Below are positions 46,143-55,612 of a DNA stretch of 64,000 nucleotides, one piece after another. The stretch lies in contig NZ_JANUBZ010000004.1 of NCBI RefSeq assembly GCF_024808665.1, positions 1 to 64,000 of the forward strand, written 5' to 3'. The stretch's first letter is position 1, and each line of letters opens with the position of its first letter. The DNA comes from Mucilaginibacter empetricola (GTDB lineage: Bacteria > Bacteroidota > Bacteroidia > Sphingobacteriales > Sphingobacteriaceae). The position numbers and the translations under genes were made by a program. A model generated the notes under the pieces. It saw nothing but the letters and a program-made list of their open reading frames with translations. It did not search any database and was not told where the DNA came from.

Positions 46143-46227
46143 TACAATGAAGCAAATCACAATAAGGATTTTTCCGTTGTGAAAACATTTAAGTAGTCCT
46201 CGTCTTACAATACGGGGCATTTTTTTT
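46143..46227 (+). ncRNA. tracrRNA
   Basis: About 85 nt. The anti-repeat AATGAAGCAAATCACAA (46146-46162) is complementary to the first 19 nt or so of the plus-strand CRISPR repeat with one bulged base. It is followed by AATAAGGATTTTTCCGTTGTG, shown here in parts: the nexus stem AGGA/TCC, and GTTGTGAAAAC as in other tracrRNAs. CCTCGT (46198-46203) pairs with ACGGGG (46212-46217), then eight T form the terminator. It is divergent from cas9. Confidence 0.92.
46198..46227 (+). terminator. tracrRNA terminator
   Basis: CCTCGT/ACGGGG stem (one G-U), 8-nt loop, then CATTTTTTTT. It defines the tracrRNA 3' end. Confidence 0.85.
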
Positions 46228-46321
46228 ATAATTTTTGCAATTCAAATAATTCATGAATTTACAAATTGCAAAATAACATTGTCAACACATACTTTATGTG
46301 CTTTCTGAAGAAATTATCGCT

Positions 46322-46369
46322 GTTCGAAGCCTCCGACTTCGAACTACTATACCAGTAGACTGTGTCTAC
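46322..46369. repeat. REP-like hairpins
   Basis: GTTCGAAG (46322-46329) pairs with CTTCGAAC (46337-46344), and GTAGAC (46355-46360) pairs with GTCTAC (46364-46369). Read on the minus strand the first has GTCGGAGGC at its loop, close to the GTCGGAGAC of the hairpins at 25407-25455, which points to one repeat family. Confidence 0.6.
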
Positions 46370-46437
46370 CAGCGCGTGAGATAAGAATTTTGTCCCACCA
46401 AAACTGCCGTTTTCACCCCAAAAGCTAATTTTTTGTT

Positions 46438-46549
46438 TTTTTTGTCTCAGGTTGTCTCATAAATGGCTTTAACTTATTGATTTACAATGGGCACTGTTTC
46501 CGCCGTTCCGGGGTGTTTTTTATGTGTCATGTATTTGTGAAACAGCATC
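46438..46549 (+). repeat. imperfect direct repeat, right copy
   Basis: Direct-orientation match to 265-375, with an identical 24-bp run ending CATGTATTTG (46513-46536). It lies 156 bp before the export operon. Confidence 0.6.
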
Positions 46550-46704
46550 ACTTGCAGGCAGATGATTTCGGCAAAACTTCCGCCCGGCTTTTTTGAGGAG
46601 TTAAAGATAATTTATCCCTATACTTTGAAAAATATCTGATATATTAACTGAAAATTTATCGACGGTATTCTTTAAATCAATAAATTTATCCAAAACCTTA
46701 TTTA

Positions 46705-48291
46705 ATGAGTTTATTCAGCAGTTACAACAATATTGAAGCATCGGTCATCAAATTGCTAAAAGCATCTGCTATCCACGTAGATAGCCATACCATTATTGAT
46801 GAACTAGAAAAACATCCTGATTATCCCAGCCTGTTAACCATCAGCGATGTGCTCAATAATTTCAGCATCAAAAACAACGCTTTCAGATTAGAGCCCGGCG
46901 AGCTTCAGCAAATAGCCTGTCCGTTTATTGTCCACACCTCATCAAATGGCGGCGACTTTGTAGTAGTCAACCAAATTGATACCGACACGGTTGTGGTCTC
47001 CAGCGAGAAATGGGATAAACACAAAATAAAGCTAAGCGACTTCCAAAAAACATTTAAAGGAATAGTTTTAACCGTTGATTCGTCAGAAGTGAAGGCCCCC
47101 GAAAGAACGTTTGCAAGCACACTCAATCAAATAAAAACTCCCTTGGCAATTACCGGGCTGCTGCTCATTTTTGCAGCTGCATTAGTATATCATACCGGCT
47201 ATTTTGCCAATTATACCTGGCAGATATTATTACTCACCCTGGTTAAAACCACCGGTTTAATTACCTCTGTACTGTTGCTGGTTCAGGCTATTGACAGCGA
47301 TAATCCGCTTATTCAAAAGTTATGCACCGGGGCCAATACCAATTGTAAAGCTATTTTATCGTCAAAGGCTGCCAAGGCGTTCGACTGGCTGTCATGGAGT
47401 GAGGTGGGTTTCTTTTATTTTGCGGGTACCTGGCTGGTTCTGCTTTTTGGCGGTCATTCGGTATCGTTGCTGCAGGTATTGGCTGTGCTGAATATTGTTA
47501 GTTTACCTTATACATTTTACTCCATATATTACCAGGCACGCATAGCCAAACAATGGTGTGTATTGTGCTGCACCGTACAGGCATTGCTTTGGCTGGAGTT
47601 TATTCCGGGTATAACATCATTTAGCATTCCGTTTACTACGCCAACTAACACAGAATGGAGTACCTTATTCATCTCCCTTTTGCTGCCGGTTGTTTTATGG
47701 GTGCTGGTAAAGCCATTGCTGCTAAAAATACAGCAGCTTGATCCCCTGAAAGAGCAGCTGCGCAAATTCAAATACAACTCGGATCTTTTTAATTCTATGT
47801 TGAATAATCAGCCTAAATATACTTTACCGGCGACAGAGTGGTCTATCATATTAGGCAATGCCGAAGCCAGTAACAGTATCACCATGGTTACCAATCCTTA
47901 TTGCGCGCCGTGCTCTAAAACACACAAACTATTGGACGAATTGCTCGACCTTCGCGAAGACTTACAGGCACGTATCGTTTTTTCTGCCGAGAATAAGGAT
48001 GAAGACCTTAGAACACCTATAAGCCGCCACCTGATGGCCCTAAATGAACTGCCCGACAAAACGATAGTTAAACGGGCACTGCACGACTGGTACGCACAAA
48101 AACAAAAGGACTACGATACATGGGCGAAGGTTTACCCGATAGAATTAAATGAAGCCAATTACTATAAGCTGGATAATCAAAAGGACTGGTGCGCAATGGC
48201 CGAGGTGGTAGTTACACCTACGCTGCTGCTTAATGGCTACCGCTTGCCGGATGCATACCAGCTACCCGATTTGAAATACATGCTCGAATAA
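46705..48291 (+). CDS. C39-like/VKOR/thioredoxin fusion protein
   Basis: This 528-residue protein has an N-terminal C39-peptidase-like domain (about 1-125) lacking the catalytic Cys, and with GGDFVVV where active enzymes have a His before FVV, so it is inactive as a protease. A VKOR membrane domain follows (about 145-330) with the loop pair in CTGANTNCKAI (about 207/213) and the active CxxC in WCVLCC (about 285). A thioredoxin/DsbA-like domain with YCAPC (about 400-403) ends it. It should form disulfides in exported peptides. It is 36 bp before the peptidase-ABC gene. Confidence 0.9.
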   Translation: MSLFSSYNNIEASVIKLLKASAIHVDSHTIIDELEKHPDYPSLLTISDVLNNFSIKNNAFRLEPGELQQIACPFIVHTSSNGGDFVVVNQIDTDTVVVSSEKWDKHKIKLSDFQKTFKGIVLTVDSSEVKAPERTFASTLNQIKTPLAITGLLLIFAAALVYHTGYFANYTWQILLLTLVKTTGLITSVLLLVQAIDSDNPLIQKLCTGANTNCKAILSSKAAKAFDWLSWSEVGFFYFAGTWLVLLFGGHSVSLLQVLAVLNIVSLPYTFYSIYYQARIAKQWCVLCCTVQALLWLEFIPGITSFSIPFTTPTNTEWSTLFISLLLPVVLWVLVKPLLLKIQQLDPLKEQLRKFKYNSDLFNSMLNNQPKYTLPATEWSIILGNAEASNSITMVTNPYCAPCSKTHKLLDELLDLREDLQARIVFSAENKDEDLRTPISRHLMALNELPDKTIVKRALHDWYAQKQKDYDTWAKVYPIELNEANYYKLDNQKDWCAMAEVVVTPTLLLNGYRLPDAYQLPDLKYMLE

Positions 48292-48327
48292 GTATATCGT
48301 CCATTAAAAAAAGATATTATCCAAAAT

Positions 48328-50502
48328 ATGGCATTTCCCCATTATAAACAACCCGACCAAATGGACTGTGGCCCCACTTGCCTGCGCATAGTGGCAAAAC
48401 ATTATGGGCGCAATTTTAAGGTGCAGACTTTAAGAAAATTATGTGAGATTGATAAGGAAGGCGTATCGTTATTGGGTATCAGCAATGCTGCAGAAAAAAC
48501 AGGCTTTCGGTCACTTGGTGTAAAACTAACCGCCGGGCAATTAAAAGAGGCGGAGCTACCTTGTATTTTACACTGGCGGCAAAATCACTTTGTGGTACTG
48601 TATAAAATAAAAAAGCAACAATACTACCTGTCCGATCCGGCTGCCAGTTTAATAAAACTCAATGAAACTGAATTTAACAGGAATTGGCTCGATAAAGATA
48701 GTGGCTCGGGCATAGCTCTGCTGTTAAGCCCAACCCCGCAATTTTATGAGGAGGAGGATGAAAAAGGGAGCGAAGTGCGGTGGTCGTTTCTTTTGCGTTA
48801 TCTGGTGAGCTATCGGCGGCTGGTATTTCAGTTGCTGTTAGGCCTGGGTATAGGGAGCATTTTGCAATTAATTGTGCCTTTTTTAACGCAGTCGGTGGTT
48901 GATATTGGTATTAATACGCGCAACCTTAATTTTATTTACATCATCCTGATTGCCCAAAGTATGCTCATTGTTGGCAGGGTAAGCGTGGAGTTTATCCGCT
49001 CGTGGATACTGCTGCATATCAGCACCCGGGTCAACATTGCCATCCTCACCGACTTTTTGATTAAGCTGATGAAACTGCCGATGAGTTTCTTCGATACCAA
49101 AATGACAGGCGACATTATGCAGCGGATGAACGACCAGAAAAAGATTGAAAGCTTTTTAACCGGTTCGGCGCTTAGTACCGTTTTCTCACTATTTAACCTC
49201 GTTGTTTTTGTGGTGGTACTGGCTTACTATAACACGCTCATCTTTTTTGTTTTTGCGGCAAGCAGTACGTTGTATACCGCGTGGATCATCATGTTTTTAA
49301 AACGTCGCCGCGAACTCAATTATAAAAGCTTTGAGGTATCGGCCAAAAATCAAAGCAGCATAGTGCAACTGGTAAACGGCATGCAGGAAATAAAACTAAA
49401 TAACTGCGAACAGCAAAAACGCTGGGAATGGGAACATATACAGGCGCGATTATTTAAGTTCAACGTAAAAAACCTGGCGCTAACGCAATACCAGCAAGGC
49501 GGGTCGACATTTATAAATGAAGGAACCAACCTGCTCATCACTTTTTTAAGTGCAAAGGCGGTAATTGAGGGCAATCTTACTTTGGGTGCAATGATGGCGG
49601 TACAATATATCATCGGTCAGTTGAGTAGCCCTATACAACAGTTTTTAGGTTTTATACAGGGATACCAGGATGCCAAAATAAGCCTGGAGCGTTTAAACGA
49701 GATCCATCAAATGGATGATGAAGAGCCTGTTGATCGGGATTGGATTCATACCCTACCCGAAAACAAAAGTATCAGCCTTCAAAATCTTACTTTTAAATAT
49801 CCCGGTGCCGGCAATGATCCGGTATTGGAGAATATAGACTTACACATTCCCGAAGGTAAGACAACGGCCATAGTAGGGATGAGCGGCAGCGGCAAAACAA
49901 CCATCCTAAAGTTATTGCTCCGGTTTTATGAACCCGAAAGAGGCGAAATTAAAGTGAGTAATCAGTTATTGGAGAATATTAGTTTTAAAACCTGGCGCAG
50001 CCAATGCGGAGTGGTAATGCAGGATGGTTTTATATTTTCGGATACCATAGAACGTAACATAGCCGTAGGGGACGAATATCCTGATAAGAAAAAATTGCGG
50101 CATGCCATTAAAGTAGCCAACATACAGGATTTTATTGACGGCTTACCGTTGGGTTTAAACACCAAGATCGGTGCCGAAGGGAATGGCATTAGCCAAGGTC
50201 AGCGCCAGCGGATGCTGATTGCAAGAGCTGTTTATAAAGACCCGCAATATATTTTCTTTGACGAAGCAACCAATGCGCTTGATGCCAATAATGAACGAGT
50301 GATTATGAATAATTTGGGTGAATTTTTTGCCGGCCGCACAGTGGTTATTGTGGCGCACCGGTTAAGTACCGTTAGCAATGCCGACAACATTATTGTACTG
50401 GACAAAGGGCGTATTATTGAACAGGGCACCCACAATGAGTTAACCCGCCTTAAAGGAGATTACTATAATTTGGTTAAAAATCAGTTAGAATTAGGAATAT
50501 AG
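48328..50502 (+). CDS. peptidase-containing ABC exporter (C39 type)
   Basis: This 724-residue exporter has an active C39 peptidase domain (Cys14 in QMDCGPTC, His87 in NHFVVL, Asp103 in SDPAA), six membrane helices (about 155-450) and an ABC domain with Walker A GMSGSGKTT (near 518), signature ISQGQRQR, Walker B YIFFDEATNALD and VAHRLST. Such proteins cut a double-Gly leader and export the mature peptide. The HlyD gene follows after 2 bp. No precursor gene is visible nearby. Confidence 0.95.
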   Translation: MAFPHYKQPDQMDCGPTCLRIVAKHYGRNFKVQTLRKLCEIDKEGVSLLGISNAAEKTGFRSLGVKLTAGQLKEAELPCILHWRQNHFVVLYKIKKQQYYLSDPAASLIKLNETEFNRNWLDKDSGSGIALLLSPTPQFYEEEDEKGSEVRWSFLLRYLVSYRRLVFQLLLGLGIGSILQLIVPFLTQSVVDIGINTRNLNFIYIILIAQSMLIVGRVSVEFIRSWILLHISTRVNIAILTDFLIKLMKLPMSFFDTKMTGDIMQRMNDQKKIESFLTGSALSTVFSLFNLVVFVVVLAYYNTLIFFVFAASSTLYTAWIIMFLKRRRELNYKSFEVSAKNQSSIVQLVNGMQEIKLNNCEQQKRWEWEHIQARLFKFNVKNLALTQYQQGGSTFINEGTNLLITFLSAKAVIEGNLTLGAMMAVQYIIGQLSSPIQQFLGFIQGYQDAKISLERLNEIHQMDDEEPVDRDWIHTLPENKSISLQNLTFKYPGAGNDPVLENIDLHIPEGKTTAIVGMSGSGKTTILKLLLRFYEPERGEIKVSNQLLENISFKTWRSQCGVVMQDGFIFSDTIERNIAVGDEYPDKKKLRHAIKVANIQDFIDGLPLGLNTKIGAEGNGISQGQRQRMLIARAVYKDPQYIFFDEATNALDANNERVIMNNLGEFFAGRTVVIVAHRLSTVSNADNIIVLDKGRIIEQGTHNELTRLKGDYYNLVKNQLELGI

Positions 50503-50504
50503 AT

Positions 50505-51803
50505 ATGCCGGAAATTCACACAGATCCAGAGTCGTCGCTTCATAGCGCCGAGATACAGGATATTATCACTGTTGTTCCAACGTGGATTTTGCGCTGGGGA
50601 GTCACCTTATTTATGGGTGTATTGGTGCTGATTATTGCTCTTTCTGCTTTTATCAGATACCCTGACATTGTTAACGCTACGCTGAAGATAGATTCGCCGA
50701 ACTCTCCGAAACCGATAGTAGCGAAAGTGTCGGGCAAGCTGGTAAAGTTATTGGTGAATGAGAATGAGCAGGTTGCAGCCGATCAGCCGCTGGCTTATAT
50801 TGAAAGTACAGCGAACCACGACGAGGTGCTTGCTTTAATGAGCAAGCTTAAAGAGTTGCAAAAACTGATGCAATTAAATAAATCTGTTGGAAATGTATTT
50901 TCCGACAAAATAGGGGACCTTCAGCTTGGCGAATTGCAAGCTTCTTTTCAAACATTCTTTCAGGAATATTTGTCCTATCGGTCATCTGTTGAAAACGGTT
51001 TCTATATTAAGAAAGAAGTTTATTTGCGAAAAGATCTGATTGATTTGACCAAGCGTGAAACGCAGCTTAAGGCCCAAAGATCAATTGAGGAGAAAGACCT
51101 TAGCCTGGCTGATGAAGAATACAAAATGCACCAGAAATTGGGAAAAGAAAAAGTAGAAACATCAGCCGAATTGAGGCAGGAGGAAAGTAAATACCTGGCA
51201 AAAAAATCGCCATTAATACAAACAGATGCCTCGTTGGTTACTGCCAATACCGATTACTCGGCAAAGCAAATGGAGATACTCGAAATGGATAACCAGATAT
51301 CCGAAGAAAAATCAAAGTTTCTACAGGCACTCAATAGCCTGGTTAGCCAGGCCCAGGATTGGAAAAATAAATACGTATTGGTGTCAGCGCAATCCGGCAG
51401 GATATCGTACGCCGGTATAATACAGGAAAATCAGGTACTTACGCCAAACCAGGAAGTGTTTTATATTAACCCGGGTAATGAAAACTTTTTTGGCGAAATG
51501 GCCATTCCGCAAAATAGTATGGGCAAGGTTAAAGAAGGGCAGGAGGTTTTAATTAAAGTTAGGAGCTATCCATTTGAAGAATTTGGGATGTTGAAAGGAA
51601 AAATAAAATATATAGCCGATGTACCTTATAAAGACAGTGTTTTTATGTCGAAAGTTGATTTTAGGGTAAACAAGGTATCTGATATGAGAAAAAGCATCCA
51701 TTTAAAAACCGGCATGACCGCTGATGCCGAAATAATAACCCAGGATGCTACCATATTACAAAGAATAACCAGAAATATTTTAAAGATGGTTAATAACCAT
51801 TAA
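50505..51803 (+). CDS. HlyD-family membrane fusion protein
   Basis: This 432-residue adaptor has one N-terminal membrane segment (about 30-50), a biotinyl-lipoyl-like hybrid (IVAKVSGKLVKLLVNENEQV near 67-90), a long coiled coil (about 110-280) and a beta-barrel end (VLIKVRSYPFEEFGMLKGKI). It links the ABC exporter to the outer membrane. It begins 2 bp after the exporter gene, so the three genes form one operon. Confidence 0.93.
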   Translation: MPEIHTDPESSLHSAEIQDIITVVPTWILRWGVTLFMGVLVLIIALSAFIRYPDIVNATLKIDSPNSPKPIVAKVSGKLVKLLVNENEQVAADQPLAYIESTANHDEVLALMSKLKELQKLMQLNKSVGNVFSDKIGDLQLGELQASFQTFFQEYLSYRSSVENGFYIKKEVYLRKDLIDLTKRETQLKAQRSIEEKDLSLADEEYKMHQKLGKEKVETSAELRQEESKYLAKKSPLIQTDASLVTANTDYSAKQMEILEMDNQISEEKSKFLQALNSLVSQAQDWKNKYVLVSAQSGRISYAGIIQENQVLTPNQEVFYINPGNENFFGEMAIPQNSMGKVKEGQEVLIKVRSYPFEEFGMLKGKIKYIADVPYKDSVFMSKVDFRVNKVSDMRKSIHLKTGMTADAEIITQDATILQRITRNILKMVNNH

Positions 51804-52005
51804 GCCGGGCAATTTTGGGATTAATAATCTATTCATCGAAGATTTATAATCGATTGTAAGTGATCTTCGGTCGATGATTTTGCACCTGTCGTCGGTTAAT
51901 TAAAAAAAATAAATCTGGTAAATTTATGTTTGTTTTAAAAGGCGCTGTTTGCAGTGTACCTACGTAAATTAATCTATCAAAAAACAATTCTTAATCTTAA
52001 GTGAT

Positions 52006-53121
52006 ATGGGAAAATTAATCAATAATCAGTTTTGCTTCAATTATAAAAGAATCAAGTTAAAAGCGCTTGCAACTGGTTTTATAATGGCGCTATTGCTTGG
52101 CATCGCTGGTACAAGTTGGGCACAGTCATCGCTTTACTTGCTTGCACTTTCAAAGGCCGACCATACGCTTGCTATTGTTGACCCCGCAACATTAAAAGTA
52201 ATAGCCCGAGTGCCGGTAGGCACTGATCCGCATGAGGTTATTGCATCATCAGATGGGAAAATGGCTTATGTATCTATTTATGGAGGCGGCAGTCTTCACG
52301 AAATTGATGTAATTGACCTGGTGGCCAAAAAAGCATTGTCGCCTGTTGATACCAAACCTTTTTTCGGTCCCCACGGCTTAACTTTTGTTGCCGGGAAACT
52401 ATGGTTTACCGCAGAAGGCTCCAAAGCCGTTGGCAGGCTCGACCCCGCTACCAATACATTCGACTGGGCCATGGGCACCGGGCAAAACCGCACACATATG
52501 ATTTATGTTACGGCCGATGGCAAGAAGGTATATACCACCAATGTTAGTTCAGGCACGGTAAGTATACTGACAGATACATTGATTCAACCGGGTAACTTTG
52601 GACCGCCGCCGGGTATGTCACCTCCTCCGGGCAACGGCCCGCCACAAGGTTTCAGGCCTCAGCCACATAAAGATTGGGTTCAAACCCTTGTGTCTGTGTC
52701 CACCGGTTCTGAAGGTTTTGATGTATCGCCCGATGGTAAACAACTTTGGACAGCCTCCGCTGATGACGGAACAATAGCCGTTATTGATTTAGCCACCAAA
52801 AAAGTTGTTGAAACAATAGATGCAAAAGTGTTGGGCGCCAATCGCTTGCAATTTACACCCGATGGAAAGTATGCACTGATATCAAGCCTCAGAAACGGCG
52901 ATCTGGTTGTATACGATGTCATATCACACAAACAGATAAAGAAAATAAATATTGGTCATGGCGCAGCGGGTATCTTAGTTGCTCCCGATGGATCACGCGC
53001 TTTTATAGGATGCACTGCTGATAACTACGTAGCGGTTGTTGATTTAAAAACATGGCAGGTTGTTAACCATATTGACGTTGGCGGCGGACCCGATGGTTTA
53101 GCGTGGGCAACACAACCTTAG
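52006..53121 (+). CDS. exported beta-propeller (YncE-like) protein with Pro/Gly insert
   Basis: This 371-residue protein has a signal peptide (cleavage near SWAQS at 41) and YncE-type repeats such as HTLAIVDPATLKVIARVPVG and GTIAVIDLATKKVVE. Around residues 200-222 is a low-complexity Pro/Gly insert (GPPPGMSPPPGNGPPQG) between blades. The ligand is unknown. A strong terminator follows. Confidence 0.87.
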   Translation: MGKLINNQFCFNYKRIKLKALATGFIMALLLGIAGTSWAQSSLYLLALSKADHTLAIVDPATLKVIARVPVGTDPHEVIASSDGKMAYVSIYGGGSLHEIDVIDLVAKKALSPVDTKPFFGPHGLTFVAGKLWFTAEGSKAVGRLDPATNTFDWAMGTGQNRTHMIYVTADGKKVYTTNVSSGTVSILTDTLIQPGNFGPPPGMSPPPGNGPPQGFRPQPHKDWVQTLVSVSTGSEGFDVSPDGKQLWTASADDGTIAVIDLATKKVVETIDAKVLGANRLQFTPDGKYALISSLRNGDLVVYDVISHKQIKKINIGHGAAGILVAPDGSRAFIGCTADNYVAVVDLKTWQVVNHIDVGGGPDGLAWATQP

Positions 53122-53164
53122 CTTTTATTAACTTTACAGCACTTTTGTGTGTTTAACATTTTAT

Positions 53165-53204
53165 AAACAAGCCGCCTCTTGAAAAAGAGGCGGCTTGTTT
53201 GTTA
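53165..53204 (+). terminator. strong rho-independent terminator
   Basis: AAACAAGCCGCCTCTT and its exact complement (16-bp stem) flank a GAAA loop, followed by a T-containing tail. It works on either strand. Confidence 0.92.
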
Positions 53205-53364
53205 GTACTTACCGTGTCAATTAGTTAAATGCGGTTGCATCTTTTGAAGTGCAACAATTTGAACACTGCGTTTTGAGGCTTAAGGGCCATTAATGATTTT
53301 ACTTTGTATGGAATTTACCATGAAACGCAGCTGATTTATCTGCCCGAATTAAAATCACGCAAAT

Positions 53365-54072
53365 ATGTGCAAATCAATAAAATATATATTATTGATAATC
53401 TGCTTAACGGCGCATTGTTTACCGGCTCATAGCCAGGCCGTGCTGGCTTTGCTATTTGGTAACAAAGTCTCCAACCCAAACCTTTCACTGGGTATTCACG
53501 TGGGGCTTGAAATGTCGAATTTAACTAATACGCCAGGTGCAAATGTATTACCCGGTTTAGCGTTAGGTGCCTACACTAATATAAAATTCTCAAGCAAGTG
53601 GTCGTTGAGTAACTATTTTATTTTTAAATCACCAAGGGGAGCTGCTTCCGTTCCTCTGGCATATCAAATACAGCCTAATGTACCCGATGCAGAAGCCGCA
53701 AATTTGCGCAGAAAACTTACCTACTTAGAAATAAGTCCGTTGCCTCGGTACAATTTTACGCCGGAGTTGAGTCTTGCAGCAGGACCCCAGTTTGCTATTA
53801 AGGTTGTATCAAAAGATATATACAAATCAACACTTACTGATGGTGGCCAGGAAACGCTTGTTTATAATTTAAAAGACAATTATAACTGGTTGGATGTTGA
53901 CGCCGCGGCAGATCTGCAATATGCCTTTTATAAGGGCAATGGCGTAAGGTTAAACCTACGGTTTTCGCAGGGGCTTACCAATATTTATAATGACAAGGTT
54001 CCTTTTAACGCAAAAAATCAATATTTCCAGATAGGTGTAGGTATTCCAATTTCTACCGGCGCATCAAAATAA
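53365..54072 (+). CDS. outer-membrane beta-barrel (porin family) protein
   Basis: This 235-residue protein has a signal peptide (hydrophobic about 6-20, cleavage near AHSQA at 24) and barrel-type strands (LSLGIHVGLEMSNL, GLALGAYTNIKFS, LNLRFSQGLTNIY), ending FQIGVGIPIST. It resembles the PT-type outer-membrane barrel family. It begins a run of four exported proteins. Confidence 0.82.
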   Translation: MCKSIKYILLIICLTAHCLPAHSQAVLALLFGNKVSNPNLSLGIHVGLEMSNLTNTPGANVLPGLALGAYTNIKFSSKWSLSNYFIFKSPRGAASVPLAYQIQPNVPDAEAANLRRKLTYLEISPLPRYNFTPELSLAAGPQFAIKVVSKDIYKSTLTDGGQETLVYNLKDNYNWLDVDAAADLQYAFYKGNGVRLNLRFSQGLTNIYNDKVPFNAKNQYFQIGVGIPISTGASK

Positions 54073-54112
54073 GAAACAAATAACAAAACATAAACAATTA
54101 AAATTTATCACC

Positions 54113-54592
54113 ATGAAAAGTATCATCATTACCGTAATTGCTGTCCTTTTTGCAACTACCACGTTTGCCCAGGTAAGCAGCGAAGACCTGGCCGTTTATC
54201 AGGCTAAACTTCAAAAACAAAAAGCCGAGCTGGTTAAAAAGAATATTAAGCTAAGCCAGGCCCAGAGCCAGGTGTTTTGGCCTTTGTATGAAACCTACGA
54301 ATCAAAGGAGTTAACCATCAGCAACGCACGGGCAGCCATTATTAACGACTACTTAAAGCAATACGATACGCTTACAGATGTGGAAGCGGCAAAGTTGGCT
54401 GATCGCACATTTTCAAATGACCATGATTTTACCAATCTGCAGAAAAGCTATTTCAAAAAGTTTACAGATGCTATAGGCGGGGTAAATGCCCTTAAATTTT
54501 ACCAGCTGGAAAATTATGTCCGCGAAATTGTGAGGTTGCGTATTCAGGACGAAATTCCATTTATTGGCGAAATAAACAACAAAAAGAAATAA
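54113..54592 (+). CDS. small exported helical protein
   Basis: This 159-residue protein has a signal peptide (cleavage near TFAQV at 20). The mature part is mostly helical (QKQKAELVKKNIKLSQAQSQVFWPLYETYESKE), similar in style to periplasmic LTxxQ/Spy-like proteins but without their motif. I do not recognise a family. It is 5 bp before the next gene. Confidence 0.75.
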   Translation: MKSIIITVIAVLFATTTFAQVSSEDLAVYQAKLQKQKAELVKKNIKLSQAQSQVFWPLYETYESKELTISNARAAIINDYLKQYDTLTDVEAAKLADRTFSNDHDFTNLQKSYFKKFTDAIGGVNALKFYQLENYVREIVRLRIQDEIPFIGEINNKKK

Positions 54593-54596
54593 GAAC

Positions 54597-55610
54597 ATGG
54601 CATTGAAGGCGGTAATATTATTTATTTGTTGCATAGCACCCATAATGGTTTTTGCGCAGGCTGATACCAGTAAAACCATATTGGATAAATACAGAGATAG
54701 CATCAAGCACTCAACTTATCCGTATACTTTTCCAGCATGGGGCGAGAAGATCGTTAAAAAGGGTATCGACCTGCCTTTACCAGCAGGGGCAATGATTAAT
54801 TATTTCGCAGCATCGCAATTAATAAATATTACTGATTTGCAGGTGGGGTTTAACAATGGCCCTATGGTTCCGCTGGACTTTATAAAGTTTGGTACCGTTA
54901 AGGCAAATATACAATCTATCAGTTCGCGTTTTGATGTATGGTTATTGCCATTTGTAAACGTATACGGGATGTTTGGCGCTACGCTCGCAAATACCAGTGT
55001 TTCGGTAGTAGCGCCATTTAATTTTTCAACCACAGCAAAATTTAATGGTACTACTGCCGGCTTTGGCGTGGCCCTTGCCGGGGCATGGCACGGTATATTT
55101 GGCGATGGCGATTATAACAACACCTGGTCAACTCTTGATAATATAAAAGGATCAGTATATACCCAAACGATTGATTTAAGGCTTGGCCACCCATTTATTT
55201 TCAAATCGAGGCCCGATAGAAATATCACCCTATGGGTGGGTGGCTCAGGGATTTATATTGGCCGTACTACCGAAGGCACTATACAATTCAATAGTTTAAG
55301 GACTGATGCCACACAGGCCGAACTTCAAAATATAAAAGATGGAGCCGCCGCATGGGTTCAAACACTTACGCCGGCGCAGCAAGTGGTGGTTAAACAAATA
55401 GCCAATGCTTTTTTGGATAAAATCAGCGGATTAGATATAAAGGATGCTTCAATATCCTATTCGTTAATAAAGCGGGCAACTTCTAACTGGAGTATGCTTG
55501 CAGGAGGTCAATTTCAACTAAACAAACGTTGGCAGTTTAGATCAGAAGCTGGCTTTTTAGGTGGAAGGTCATCAGTTTTATGTTCAGCTAATTACAGGTT
55601 TGGATTTTGA
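54597..55610 (+). CDS. exported outer-membrane-like protein of unknown function
   Basis: This 337-residue protein has a signal peptide (cleavage near VFAQA at 20) and Gly/aromatic alternating strands (LPFVNVYGMFGATLA, GFGVALAGAWHG, GSGIYIGRTTEG), ending in a C-terminal Phe (NYRFGF) as in outer-membrane barrels. I recognise no named family. The next gene overlaps or abuts it. Confidence 0.75.
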   Translation: MALKAVILFICCIAPIMVFAQADTSKTILDKYRDSIKHSTYPYTFPAWGEKIVKKGIDLPLPAGAMINYFAASQLINITDLQVGFNNGPMVPLDFIKFGTVKANIQSISSRFDVWLLPFVNVYGMFGATLANTSVSVVAPFNFSTTAKFNGTTAGFGVALAGAWHGIFGDGDYNNTWSTLDNIKGSVYTQTIDLRLGHPFIFKSRPDRNITLWVGGSGIYIGRTTEGTIQFNSLRTDATQAELQNIKDGAAAWVQTLTPAQQVVVKQIANAFLDKISGLDIKDASISYSLIKRATSNWSMLAGGQFQLNKRWQFRSEAGFLGGRSSVLCSANYRFGF

Positions 55611-55612
55611 TT

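Larger units (their letters stand above)
46228..46704. other. intergenic region with repeats between tracrRNA and the export operon
   Basis: It holds TTTTGCAATT/AATTGCAAAA inverted arms (about 46232-46272), REP-like hairpins (46322-46369) and the right copy of the imperfect direct repeat (46438-46549). I found no gene for a short GG-leader peptide; the longest plus-strand ORF near the operon (46522-46596, 24 residues) has no leader motif. Confidence 0.5.

Noticed and set aside
46522..46596. 24-codon ORF as the exported peptide precursor
   Set aside because: It lies in the direct-repeat copy, has no double-Gly leader and no cysteine pair fit for disulfide formation.
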